Of a stretch of DNA of 64,000 nt, positions 27,597-37,400 are shown piece after piece (the first letter of the stretch is position 1; every line of letters starts with the position of its first letter). The stretch is taken from assembly GCA_026986005.1 (NCBI GenBank), contig JALSPK010000160.1, positions 1 to 64,000 on the forward strand. Reading direction: 5' to 3'. Below the pieces are notes generated by a model. It was not told the DNA's origin and made no database searches. It saw nothing but the letters and a program-made list of their open reading frames with translations. Source of the stretch: Saprospiraceae bacterium (lineage in GTDB: Bacteria > Bacteroidota > Bacteroidia > Chitinophagales > Saprospiraceae). The position numbers and the translations under genes were made by a program.

Positions 27597-29287
27597 GCAA
27601 GAAAATACTATTTATAATCAGTTTTGTTATTGTCATATCCGGATTAGAAGCGCAAAATAAATTAACATTTCCTATTAAATACAAAATGAAGTTGAGTGGT
27701 TCTTTTGGAGAATTGCGTAAAAATCACTTTCATACAGGAATAGATATCAAAGGCTCCGGTAATTGGCATTCAAATAAAGCACTTTCTGTAATGGACGGCT
27801 ATATAAGCAGAATTATGGTTAAGCCTGATGGCTATGGCAATGCGGTATATATAAATCATCCAAATGGTATGACAAGTGTGTATGCTCATCTAAATAATTT
27901 TAATAAAAAAATAGCTGATATTGTTAGGGATATACAATATAAGAATCATACCTTTATCATAAATCCTGATAGTCTGCATATTCCGGTTTCTAAGGGTGAG
28001 ATATTGGGTCAAATCGGCAATACCGGGAGGTCTTTTGGAGCACATCTTCATTTTGAACTTAGAAAAACTGATACGGAACATCCTATAAATCCTTTTGCAA
28101 TGGGGATAAAACCAAAGGATAATATACCACCTGTACTGTCAATGCTTAAAATAGTCGCTTTAGACACTTCCTACAATATATTAAATTCAAAAAAAATAAA
28201 AATACTTAAAAACAGCCGGGGCAAATATACTGTTTCTCCATCAACTATCAGTTATGGAGCATGGAGGGTAGGGCTAGAAGTATTGGGCTATGACAAAATG
28301 GTAGGTGCTATTAATAAAAATGGAATTTACAGTATCTCAATGAAGGTGAATGGAGAATTGGTCTATCAATTCAAATTAGATTCGTTGGACTTTTCAAAAC
28401 AAAATTCCCTCAATGCACATATTGACTATGAGGAGTATGATTCAAGCAAGAAAAAATACAATAGGTTATTTATTCTCCCCGGAAATGAGCTTGATATTTA
28501 TACTGTAAAATCAAAAAATTCTATTGTGCCTCTCTACGAGAATAATCCTTCAAGGATAGAAATATTAGCCCAAGATTATGATGGAAATATTTCAAAATTG
28601 AATTTTAAAATAAAAAGAGATGCTAAAATAAAACAGTCTGTACCCAAACTTTTTAATCAGTATTTGGAATTTGGCAAGAAATATTTTATCAAAACATTTT
28701 ATTATAAATTGAAGATCGAAAAATCAGATTTATTTAAAGATATGTTTCTGTTTATTAACGACAATGATACAAACAAAAGGAATGCTTATTCTAAAGATAT
28801 AAGTTTATTTACAAATCATGAGATCTTTAAAAATAATGTTGATTTGTATATTCAACCACTAATAATAGATTCTCTTGTGGATAAACTTTGTATAGCGAAA
28901 ATCGAAAACAAGAAGATTACAAATCTCGGAAATGATATACAAGGTGGTTATTTTCATACAATAACCAAAACAGGAGGAATATATAAATTGATGCTTGACA
29001 CTATACCTCCTACGATTAAACCCGTAATATTTAAACGTAAAAAAAACAGGCATCGGAAAATTGCCTTTATCATTAAAGATAATTTTGAAATAGGGGGTAA
29101 TGCTCAGGATATATCATTCAATGGATATATAGATGGCAAATGGGTATTATTTGAATATGACAAAAAAAATAATAAAATCACTCACATATATAGCAAATCT
29201 CTAACTAAAGGCAAACATCATATTAAGTTGGAAGTAATAGATGATCGGGGTAATATAAGTACTTTTGAAAAAGATATTTGGAGGTAA
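27593..29287 (+). CDS. M23 family metallopeptidase (secreted)
   Basis: The 564-residue protein uses a GTG start that overlaps the meaB stop by 4 bases. A signal peptide (ISFVIVISGLEAQ) is followed by an M23/LytM domain: HTGID with zinc ligands His47 and Asp51, YAHLNN near 98 and HLHFE at 151-155. All zinc ligands are present, so endopeptidase activity on peptidoglycan cross-links is expected. The ~380-residue C-terminal part contains beta-strand-rich, Ig-like sequence without an identified family. Coupling with meaB is translational and probably not functional. A palindromic repeat follows 4 bases after the stop. Confidence 0.93.
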   Translation: MSKKILFIISFVIVISGLEAQNKLTFPIKYKMKLSGSFGELRKNHFHTGIDIKGSGNWHSNKALSVMDGYISRIMVKPDGYGNAVYINHPNGMTSVYAHLNNFNKKIADIVRDIQYKNHTFIINPDSLHIPVSKGEILGQIGNTGRSFGAHLHFELRKTDTEHPINPFAMGIKPKDNIPPVLSMLKIVALDTSYNILNSKKIKILKNSRGKYTVSPSTISYGAWRVGLEVLGYDKMVGAINKNGIYSISMKVNGELVYQFKLDSLDFSKQNSLNAHIDYEEYDSSKKKYNRLFILPGNELDIYTVKSKNSIVPLYENNPSRIEILAQDYDGNISKLNFKIKRDAKIKQSVPKLFNQYLEFGKKYFIKTFYYKLKIEKSDLFKDMFLFINDNDTNKRNAYSKDISLFTNHEIFKNNVDLYIQPLIIDSLVDKLCIAKIENKKITNLGNDIQGGYFHTITKTGGIYKLMLDTIPPTIKPVIFKRKKNRHRKIAFIIKDNFEIGGNAQDISFNGYIDGKWVLFEYDKKNNKITHIYSKSLTKGKHHIKLEVIDDRGNISTFEKDIWR

Positions 29288-29290
29288 AAC

Positions 29291-29355
29291 AATTAGTGTC
29301 TGTATACAAAGTGCTTGAATTTTAAGTTTTAATGACTTTGTGGACAGACACTAAT
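29291..29355. repeat. Palindromic repeat, copy A (complete)
   Basis: Two 22-bp arms at 29291-29312 and 29334-29355 are inverted copies (20 of 22 identical; core TTAGTGTCTGT…ACAAAGT) around a 21-base centre. It lies just after the M23 gene. A diverged full copy is at 43230-43291 and one well-preserved arm at 63688-63713, so this is a dispersed element of about 60 bp, like a MITE or a REP-type palindrome. It could also fold as a terminator. Confidence 0.8.
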
Positions 29356-29359
29356 TATT

Positions 29360-29460
29360 ACTCGGTAGCCGTAAGGTATGAAAAAGTATCTACATGAAAA
29401 ACAACCTCAACGTGAATTTTGTTGTTTACGTGCAGGATTTATAGAAGCTTAATACCGAGT
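29360..29460. repeat. Short distant inverted repeat adjoining copy A
   Basis: ACTCGGTA at 29360-29367 and TACCGAGT at 29453-29460 are perfect inverted copies. The 85 bases between them include CAAC/GTTG-type hairpin potential near 29400-29428. The downstream arm overlaps the 3' end of the next minus-strand gene. Confidence 0.4.
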
Positions 29461-29826
29461 TCTTGAATTATGTTTTTTCTCGTAGATTTTTCTATCCAAC
29501 CTCCTTTTTCTTTTTTCTATTTTTCTACGTTCATGTCTTGAAATATGGCCGTTTCTATACGCCTTGTTTTCCAATCTCACTAGTTTGTTTAACTTTCTTT
29601 TTAGATAACGCTCTTCACTTCTTGTCAATTCTCCTGACCATACACCTTGGTCTATTCTTTCCCTAAAATCAATTATTGAATTTCTGTCGTGTTTGTAATT
29701 CCTTTTATAATGCTTATGGTGATTGTGATAATAATAGCTATTGTTTGAATAGCATATCTGTGCATTTGAACTTTGAGAAATAAATGCAACAAAGACAAAA
29801 CTCATTAAGATACTTAAAACTCTCAT
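29449..29826 (-). CDS. Small secreted basic protein (uncharacterised)
   Basis: The 125-residue protein has a signal peptide (VFVAFISQSSNAQ), then a His/Lys/Tyr-rich stretch (HNHHKHYKRNYKHDR) and a helical part with internal symmetry: RIDQGVWSGELTRSEERYLK and RNGHISRHERRKIEKRKRRLDRK, ending in KHNSR. The pattern 'RI.QG..SG.LT..E…' followed by '.G.IS..ER…IY..KHN' recalls an uncharacterised periplasmic family also seen in Proteobacteria. It is very basic. No binding partner or function is known; metal or polyanion binding by the His/Lys stretch is only an inference. Confidence 0.7.
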   Translation of the reverse strand: MRVLSILMSFVFVAFISQSSNAQICYSNNSYYYHNHHKHYKRNYKHDRNSIIDFRERIDQGVWSGELTRSEERYLKRKLNKLVRLENKAYRNGHISRHERRKIEKRKRRLDRKIYEKKHNSRTRY

Positions 29827-29919
29827 AATTTACTTTTTTTAGATTAAACTTCAGAATTATTTTCAACAATAAGACGAATGATCTATTAAATAGTTAAAAG
29901 TGATTTGAGGCTTTAAGTT

Positions 29920-31722
29920 TTATTTAACATTTTCTTTAATGATATTTAAAATTTCATGTCCGTACTGTCTCAATTTCACTTCACCTATTCCATTTACTTG
30001 CAGGAGTTCAAAATTGTTGGTGGGCAATACTTGGCATATTTCCTTTAGGGTTTTATTTGCAAGAATGGTAAAAGCCGGAACATTCTTTTTACGGGCTAAA
30101 TCTAGTCGCCATGACTTTAGTATATCAAACAAATCAAGGTTGGTATCCATTTCTGTTTCTACAAATAGTTTTGGAGGTTTTTTGGCCTTGGTTTTCGGCA
30201 CAAAATCTACGATATTTACTTTCAGTTTATTATTGATTACTTCAGACGAAAGTGGTGTCCATTTCAAAGTTGAACCTGTGGCATAATCAATACTGATGAT
30301 ACCTTGATTGATCATTTGTATGATATAATTTTTCCAATTTGCACCTGAAATATTTCTTCCTACACCGAAAGTTTTGATTTTATCATATCCTCTTGAAGTT
30401 ATTTCACTTCTATATGAGCCTTTGAGCACTCCGATCAATGTTTCCATTCCTATTCTTTCGTTACATCTTTTAATTGCAGAAAGTGCCATCATTGCTTGTG
30501 TAGTACCGTCTTTCTTAGTAGGTGGATTAATGCAGTTATCACAGTGCCCACATTTTTCGCTTCTGTATTCTCCGAAATAATTAAGTACAAGATTGGTATG
30601 GCAATCAGAACTTGTACAATATTCCCACATACGTTTTAGTTTGGCTGTTTGAACCTTTTGAAATTCCGGATTAGCTTCTCCTTCATCTATGAATCTCTGT
30701 AGTTTTATAAAGTCTCCCCAACTATAAAACAATATTGCCTCAGCAGGCTCTCCGTCTCTCCCTGCTCTACCTATTTCCTGATAATACGCTTCAATATTTT
30801 TTGGCATATTGTAGTGTATAACAAATCTAATATTGGGTTTATCAATTCCCATCCCGAAAGCGATTGTCGCACAGATTATTTGAATCTCGTCATTTTGAAA
30901 TTGTCTTTGAACCCTACTTCGCTCAAACGAATCCAATCCAGCGTGATAAAAATCGGCATTGTAACCCGAAGCTTGAAGTTTTTTAGCAACTTTTTCAGTA
31001 TCATTTCTACTTAAACAGTAAATTATCCCTGATGCATCATTATATGTACGTAATATTGATTTTATTTTTTCTATTCTTTTCAAACCGGGTTCAACATAGG
31101 AAGTGATATTTTTTCTTTCAAAACTTTCCAAAAAAGTTTTAGGCTCTCTTAATTTCAATTGAGTTATGATATCGTCTTGTGTTGTTTTATCTGCTGTGGC
31201 AGTAAGAGCCATCATTGGAACATTGGGAAAAATAGTTCTTAAAGAGGACAGTTCAGCATAATCAGGTCTAAAATCATTGCCCCATACGGAAACGCAATGT
31301 GCTTCATCAATTGCAATCAAGCTAATATTGAGTGTGCTAAGAAATCTTTGTGTTGTCTCATTATTTATCCGCTCCGGAGACATATACAACAACTTTAATT
31401 CACCCGTTTTAAGTTGGTTGTACACAAATCTTGACTCATCAATCGAAAGATTGCTATGTAAAGCTTCTGCTTTGACCCCCATAAATCTCAAGGCAGAAAT
31501 TTGGTCATTCATCAAAGCAATCAATGGGGAAATGACAAGGGTAATACCTTCAGAAGCTAATGCAGGAATCTGATAACAAATAGATTTACCACCGCCTGTA
31601 GGCATTATCACCAAGCCATCTTTGCCTTCCAATGAATGATTGATTATTTTCTCCTGTTTGGATCTGAAATCATCGTATCCAAATGTTTTTTTTAGTATCT
31701 TATATATCAATGTTTTTTCCAA
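29920..31722 (-). CDS. recQ: ATP-dependent DNA helicase RecQ
   Basis: The 600-residue protein has the RecQ layout: motif I TGGGKS at 42-47, DEAH at 139-142, motif VI-like YQEIGRAGRDGEPA (about 312-325), the zinc-binding RQC subdomain with four Cys (CTSSDC and CGHC), a winged helix and a C-terminal HRDC domain (about 535-598). It unwinds DNA 3' to 5' in recombination and repair. The aromatic-rich loop reads CVSVWGNDFRPDY instead of the usual CISQWGHDFRPEY, so Gln and His are replaced by Val and Asn. It could be a second RecQ paralogue; no other is in the window. Confidence 0.95.
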   Translation of the reverse strand: MEKTLIYKILKKTFGYDDFRSKQEKIINHSLEGKDGLVIMPTGGGKSICYQIPALASEGITLVISPLIALMNDQISALRFMGVKAEALHSNLSIDESRFVYNQLKTGELKLLYMSPERINNETTQRFLSTLNISLIAIDEAHCVSVWGNDFRPDYAELSSLRTIFPNVPMMALTATADKTTQDDIITQLKLREPKTFLESFERKNITSYVEPGLKRIEKIKSILRTYNDASGIIYCLSRNDTEKVAKKLQASGYNADFYHAGLDSFERSRVQRQFQNDEIQIICATIAFGMGIDKPNIRFVIHYNMPKNIEAYYQEIGRAGRDGEPAEAILFYSWGDFIKLQRFIDEGEANPEFQKVQTAKLKRMWEYCTSSDCHTNLVLNYFGEYRSEKCGHCDNCINPPTKKDGTTQAMMALSAIKRCNERIGMETLIGVLKGSYRSEITSRGYDKIKTFGVGRNISGANWKNYIIQMINQGIISIDYATGSTLKWTPLSSEVINNKLKVNIVDFVPKTKAKKPPKLFVETEMDTNLDLFDILKSWRLDLARKKNVPAFTILANKTLKEICQVLPTNNFELLQVNGIGEVKLRQYGHEILNIIKENVK

Positions 31723-31862
31723 ATTGAATATTTTGGAGTAAAGGTAAGTTTTTTTTATCCAAAATCATTGAGCTGATTTTTAAAATTTGCAATTTACATC
31801 ACAAAACTCTGTGGTAGATTTAATTTGTGATGTTTTATTGCATGCAGTAGCCACATTATTTT

Positions 31863-31870
31863 TATCTTTG
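31863..31870 (+). promoter_or_regulatory. Bacteroidota -7 element upstream of the HI0933-type gene
   Basis: TATCTTTG sits 18 bases before the ATG at 31889. A TTG at 31838-31840 is 22 bases upstream, somewhat further than the usual 19-20. Confidence 0.5.
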
Positions 31871-31888
31871 AGATAATATATTTCACAG

Positions 31889-33112
31889 ATGAACTTTAAA
31901 AAGAAAATAGCAATAGTAGGGGGTGGAGTTGCTGCAATGATGTTGGCATCAGAATTAAATAATGAATTGTTTGATATTAATATTTTTGAAAAAGGATCAA
32001 GTATAGGTAAAAAATTTTTGGTAGCAGGAAAAGGTGGATTTAATCTAACACATTCCGAACCTTTAGAAACCTTTGTCACCAGATATGAACCTTCATCTTT
32101 TTTAAGAACATACCTTGAACGATTTAGCAATCAAGATTTGAGGAATTGGCTTGGAGATATTGGGATATCGACGATTGTCGGTAGCAGCAAAAAGGTATAT
32201 CCAATCAAGGGGATAAGACCAAACCAAGTGTTGGAGGCGATCAAAAATAAACTCTCTAAAAACCGAGTCAAAATCCATTACAAACATGAATTAATCGACA
32301 TTTTAAGCGAGTCATCTCTTTTATTCATAACTAAGAATTCAACAAAAACAATTATGTCTGATATTGTTGTATTTGCTATGGGGGGTGCTAGTTGGAAAGT
32401 TACGGGGTCAGACGGCAAATGGCTACAGATATTGAATAAAGCAGGAGTTAAAACAAAGGATTTTGAACCATCAAATTGTGCATTCAGAGTAAATTGGGAT
32501 AATGATTTTTTATTAAGGAATGAGGGGAAACCTCTTAAGAATATTGCAACACGAATAAATGAAAAATATATCAAGGGAGAGTTGATGATTACAAAGTTTG
32601 GTTTGGAAGGAGGAGCTATCTATGCTATGAGTAGTAAATTGAGAAAGGAATTGAAAAAAAACAATACTTCTAGTCTGTATATTGATTTGAAACCTACAAA
32701 CTCCATAGAAATGATAGAAAAAAATATAAAAAGGCTATCAAGCAGATTATCAATTACTAAAATCTTAAAAGAATATATAAAACTGGACAAAACAAAAATA
32801 GACTTAATAAAAAAATATATTTCTAAAGAAGAATTTAAAAATACAAAAACACTTTCTGATAAAATAAAAAATATGAGGATAGACGTCACCGGTATTGCTG
32901 ATATAGATGAAGCTATTTCTACGGTGGGTGGTATTAGTTTGGATGCTGTAGACAAAAATCTAAAAATAAAAAGCTTACCCTTTCATTATGCAATTGGTGA
33001 AATGCTAGATTGGGATGCACCTACGGGAGGATATCTGCTTCAGGCCTCATTTAGTATGGGATATTATCTGGCTAAGCATTTGAATGATTTGAATGATTTG
33101 AATATTGCCTAA
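31889..33112 (+). CDS. HI0933-family flavoprotein (TIGR03862-type NAD(P)/FAD oxidoreductase)
   Basis: The 407-residue protein has an N-terminal FAD-binding Rossmann motif (IAIVGGGVAAMMLASEL), then GKKFLVAGKGGFNLTHSEP, typical of HI0933-type proteins, and FAMGGASWKVTGSDG near residue 164. The C-terminal end VGGISLDAV…WDAPTGGYLLQASFSMGYYLA closes the FAD site. The reaction is unknown for this family. The tail contains a short tandem repeat (NDLNDLN, from two copies of a 9-bp unit at about 33080-33105). The promoter of the following glycosyltransferase gene lies inside the end of this gene. Confidence 0.9.
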   Translation: MNFKKKIAIVGGGVAAMMLASELNNELFDINIFEKGSSIGKKFLVAGKGGFNLTHSEPLETFVTRYEPSSFLRTYLERFSNQDLRNWLGDIGISTIVGSSKKVYPIKGIRPNQVLEAIKNKLSKNRVKIHYKHELIDILSESSLLFITKNSTKTIMSDIVVFAMGGASWKVTGSDGKWLQILNKAGVKTKDFEPSNCAFRVNWDNDFLLRNEGKPLKNIATRINEKYIKGELMITKFGLEGGAIYAMSSKLRKELKKNNTSSLYIDLKPTNSIEMIEKNIKRLSSRLSITKILKEYIKLDKTKIDLIKKYISKEEFKNTKTLSDKIKNMRIDVTGIADIDEAISTVGGISLDAVDKNLKIKSLPFHYAIGEMLDWDAPTGGYLLQASFSMGYYLAKHLNDLNDLNIA

Positions 33113-33127
33113 AAACTATTATATTTG
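33097..33127 (+). promoter_or_regulatory. Promoter of the glycosyltransferase gene at 33148
   Basis: TTTG at 33097-33100 and TATATTTG at 33120-33127 are separated by 19 bases, a good match to the Bacteroidota -33/-7 consensus, 20 bases before the ATG. Confidence 0.7.
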
Positions 33128-33147
33128 TAGCAGAAACTAATAAACAG

Positions 33148-34458
33148 ATGAAAAAAGTACTTATTATCACCTATTATTGGCCACCAAGTGGCGGTGCTGG
33201 AGTGCAAAGATGGGTGAAATTTGTAAAGTATTTACGTAAATTTGACTGGGAACCTTTTGTTTATATACCAGAGAATCCTCATTATCCGTCAATAGATAAA
33301 AGTTTTGAAGTAGATATTCCTGAGGGAATTACTATAATTAAGCATCCAATATGGGAGCCTTATTCATTTTATAAGAAATTTATGGGAATGAAAAAAGATG
33401 AAAAAGTGCAACATGGGTTTATTCAGGAAAAAAAACAAAGTAGCTTTAAACAAAATGTCAGCAATTGGATACGCAGCAATTTTTTTATTCCAGATGCACG
33501 TAAGTTTTGGATAAAACCCTCTATTAAATATCTGACAAATTACTTTATGCAACATGAAAAACCTGATGTAATAGTCAGTACAGGGCCACCTCATTCCATG
33601 CACTTAATAGCGATGGGTTTAAAAAAGAAACTGGATATACCTTGGGTTGCAGATTTTAGAGACCCATGGACCGGAATAGATTTTTATTCACAACTCAAAC
33701 TTACAAAATGGGCTAATAAAAAACATCACAAACTTGAAAAGGAGGTTTTACAAAATGCAGATAAAGTAATTGCTATTGGTTGGCACATGGCAAAAGAATT
33801 AGAGTCTTTGGGAGCAAACGATGTTAGTGTTATTACAAATGGATATGACAAAAGTGATTTTATAAGTGATCACAAAAGTGTGACTGGAAAAAACAATAAA
33901 TTTGTATTATCTCATATAGGATCGTTGAACAAAGATAGAAATCCCGAAGTATTGTGGAAAGCCATTGCGCAATTAATCAAGAATATTCCGGTATTAAAAT
34001 CTAAGTTGGAAATAAAATTAGTTGGTAAAGTAGATCATTTTGTAATAGAAAGTTTAAAAAAGTATAACTTGTATGATTTAATTGTTAAAATTGACTATTT
34101 ACCACATGATAAATTAGGAGATATCTTCAAATCATCTGATATTTTATTGCTTTTACTAAATGATACGCCGAATATAGAAGGTATTGTAACAGGTAAAATA
34201 TTTGAGTATCTTGCAGCGAATATACCTATTTTGTGCATCGGTTCAAGTACGGGAGATGCAGCGAAAATAATAACGGAAACTAAAACAGGGATAGCAGTCG
34301 ATTTTGAGGACGAAGAACGAATTATAGCGTTTATTAAAAACAGATATAATAATAATAATAATCGAGACAACACAAATAATAATATTGAAAAATTCTCAAG
34401 GGAGAAGTTAAGTATGGCTTTGACAGAGATTTTTAATAAAACAATAATTGAACATTAA
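33148..34458 (+). CDS. Glycosyltransferase family 4-type protein
   Basis: The 436-residue protein is a GT-B glycosyltransferase of the type that begins MKKVLIITYYWPPSGGAGVQ. WVADFRDPWTGIDFY lies near residue 168, the donor-binding half has VLSHIGSLNKDRNPEVLWKA (about 252-271), and the C-terminal ATPNIEG-type site reads LNDTPNIEGIVTGKIFEYLA. Such enzymes act in polysaccharide or glycoprotein-glycan synthesis; the sugar is unknown. It begins a plus-strand run that continues through the M43 protease and another glycosyltransferase, with gaps of only 9-26 bases. Confidence 0.9.
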   Translation: MKKVLIITYYWPPSGGAGVQRWVKFVKYLRKFDWEPFVYIPENPHYPSIDKSFEVDIPEGITIIKHPIWEPYSFYKKFMGMKKDEKVQHGFIQEKKQSSFKQNVSNWIRSNFFIPDARKFWIKPSIKYLTNYFMQHEKPDVIVSTGPPHSMHLIAMGLKKKLDIPWVADFRDPWTGIDFYSQLKLTKWANKKHHKLEKEVLQNADKVIAIGWHMAKELESLGANDVSVITNGYDKSDFISDHKSVTGKNNKFVLSHIGSLNKDRNPEVLWKAIAQLIKNIPVLKSKLEIKLVGKVDHFVIESLKKYNLYDLIVKIDYLPHDKLGDIFKSSDILLLLLNDTPNIEGIVTGKIFEYLAANIPILCIGSSTGDAAKIITETKTGIAVDFEDEERIIAFIKNRYNNNNNRDNTNNNIEKFSREKLSMALTEIFNKTIIEH

Positions 34459-34484
34459 CTTATTATCCAACTTAACCTCTAGCT

Positions 34485-37400
34485 ATGAAAATAATAAATA
34501 TTAAATACAGCTTATTGTTATTGCTAATATTATTTTCTTTTATGCCTGATTTATTAAGCCAACGCGATCAAATAAATTCGTGTGCTTTTGATGGAATACA
34601 CAAAGGATTATTAAAAAAAGATTATGAATACAGGGAAAAAAACGAAGAGTACGAAAAAGCATATATAAGATATCAAAAAGAGGATTTAACTCATAGAGAC
34701 AATCCCGAATATACTTTACCCGTGGTAGTTCATATTATTCACAATGGGGGTGCAGAGAATATTTCTGATGATGATGTACGTAAAGGAATTGACAATCTAA
34801 ATGATGCCTATGCTAACCTAGGGTATTACGATCAGAATACCGGTGTAGTGACAGGAATTCAGTTCTGTCTTGCACAGCAGACGCCGGAGGGTGATCCTAG
34901 TAAAGGAATAAACAGGATACAGTCCCCTTTGACTGAAGTGGATGGAGAAACGCAGGATTTGGATTTAAAGAATCTCATTCGTTGGGATCCATTGCACTAC
35001 ATAAATATATGGGTCGTGAAAGAAATATGCATGGGAAGCAAGTGCTCTGTAGTAGGCTATGCTTATTTTCCGGCCATGCATGGCAAAAGCCATGATGGAT
35101 TGGTAGTAGAAGCGGCATATTTTGCAGGCACAAAATCCAGTTCGGTTGTACAGGTACATGAATTAGGGCATTATTTAGGGTTGTATCATACTTTTCAAGG
35201 AGGATGTGATAATTATGATTGCAAAATCAATGGAGACAAAATATGTGATACTCCTCCGGATAATAGTACATTCAAGGTGAAATGTGGTGAAGATTTTAAC
35301 AGTTGTCAGACTGATGCACAGTCGGGTTTTTCTACTGACCAGAATGATATGTATTGGAATTATATGGATTATGGAGACTTTAAATGTTATTCGGCATTTA
35401 CCGAAGGACAAAGAAGAAGAATGATTTTTACTATAGAACAAATAAGAGCCAGTTTGCTTGACTCCAAAGCCTGTATTTCTCCTTGTCCAACCGATATATC
35501 TGCTAGTTTTACGACAAGTAAAGACACGTTTGTAATAGGTGAAAGCACTACTTTCACAAATAACAGTACAAACAATGCTACAGTTTTCTCTTGGGAAAAG
35601 AACGGAACTGTTATCTCTGTTGACAAGGATTTAAAGTACCGGTTTATAGAAGTCGGAAGTCATATATTTACTCTAAAAGTTTACAATAGTGATAAAACAT
35701 GTTACGATTATATAAACAAAGAGATTGTAGTCATCTGCAAAGCAAGAGCAAATATAACTGCGGATAAAATCGAAATACAATCGGGTGAAACGATTAATTT
35801 CAACTCGCCTTCCTCCGGTATTGATTCTTACAAATGGATTATTAATAATGACATATTATCTACCATACAGCAATTTAGCCATACTTTTTATGAAGAAGGG
35901 GTTTATACGGTCATGCTGATTGCTACAAACGATGAATGGAATTGCTCAGATACCTCCTTAATAGACATAAAAGTAATCTGTCCTGTAAATGCGAATTTTG
36001 CTACAAGTAGCTATTTCCCTTTGATAAATACCGATGTATTATTTACAAACAAAAGCATAAATGCGACGCAATACGAATGGACCGTTGATGGCGTGAACAT
36101 TTCAAATAGTCAAAACCTAAACTATTCTTTCAACTCAGCTGGAGAGTATACCGTATGCCTAACATCCGGAAATGGAAATTGCGAAAAAAAGTTTTGTATG
36201 CAAATATTTGTTGTAGATGGAGAAACAAATGATTGTGAAGATGTGTATTACAAAAGGATTGGCGACCCCAATATTGATGAAACATGCAGGGATTTTGAAT
36301 TTTTGAGTAATGGAACAATCGCAGTTGTAGGAAGTCATAATAACAATTCTATAGTATTTAACATTAATAAAACCTTAAAAGTTATCTCTTCAAATATTTA
36401 TGATTTTTTACAAGGAGATGAATACATATATAATACTTTCCTTGATAAAGATGGTTTTTTATTAATGTCAGGAATAGAAATAAATACATCATCGAATGGT
36501 AGAGGAGCTTTTTTATTAAAATATGATATAGCTAATAAGCAAGTAATCTGGAATAAAGTAATTATTGATACAAAAAAGAATTTTCCGATTTTTTGGACAC
36601 TTAGCCAACTCCCAAATGGAAATTATCTTTGTGGTGGGAAAACTTATGGAAATGGATGTGATGCTTTAATCGCAGAAATAACTAATCATACGGGTGATAT
36701 CCTTTGGAAAAAGACATTTGATACTGGTTCATGTGAAGGCTTCCTTAAAGCAATGTATATAGATGGATATATTTACGCTACTGGTCGATTTGCAATAAAC
36801 AGCTCTTCAGAAAATAAATTTAGAGGAGTAGTTGTGAAAATGAATTCTAAAGGGGAAGAAATATGGTCAAAAAATTATATATTTCCTGTTTCAGGTTCTT
36901 CAAGAATATATCCATTTGATATGGTCCAGGACAATGGATTAGTAATAGCAATTTTAGGTGATGAAACGGGAAGCGATTTAGATAACATAAAAATGCAAAT
37001 AATTAAAATAAACTATGAAGGTGATTTACTATGGGCTAAAGGATTTTATATAAATAACACATTACATAATAGAGCTGAAAAAATATTAAATTTGCCTGAT
37101 GGATATCTAATAGGTGGTGATTATATATATTCTAATAAAAACCGGAATCAATTAGTATATAAAATTGACAAATCCGGTAAACTTATTTGGGCAAAATCAT
37201 ATCAATTGGGGACTTCTACTAATCTAAACTCCATGAAAATCAAGAATGGTTACTTGTATTGTATGGGAACTGTGACAAATATTAATGATAAAGACATGTA
37301 TATTTTGAAATTAAAGTTGGATGGAAGCCTCCCAATAGATTGTAGTATTGATGTTGTAGATCCCGGACTAATGGAAAAAGCGTTTAACTTTTTCTCAGAA

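Noticed and set aside
33080-33106. 9-bp tandem repeat as a phase-variable tract
   Set aside because: Only about two and a half copies at the extreme C-terminus, with unit length a multiple of three, so changes would not shift the frame.
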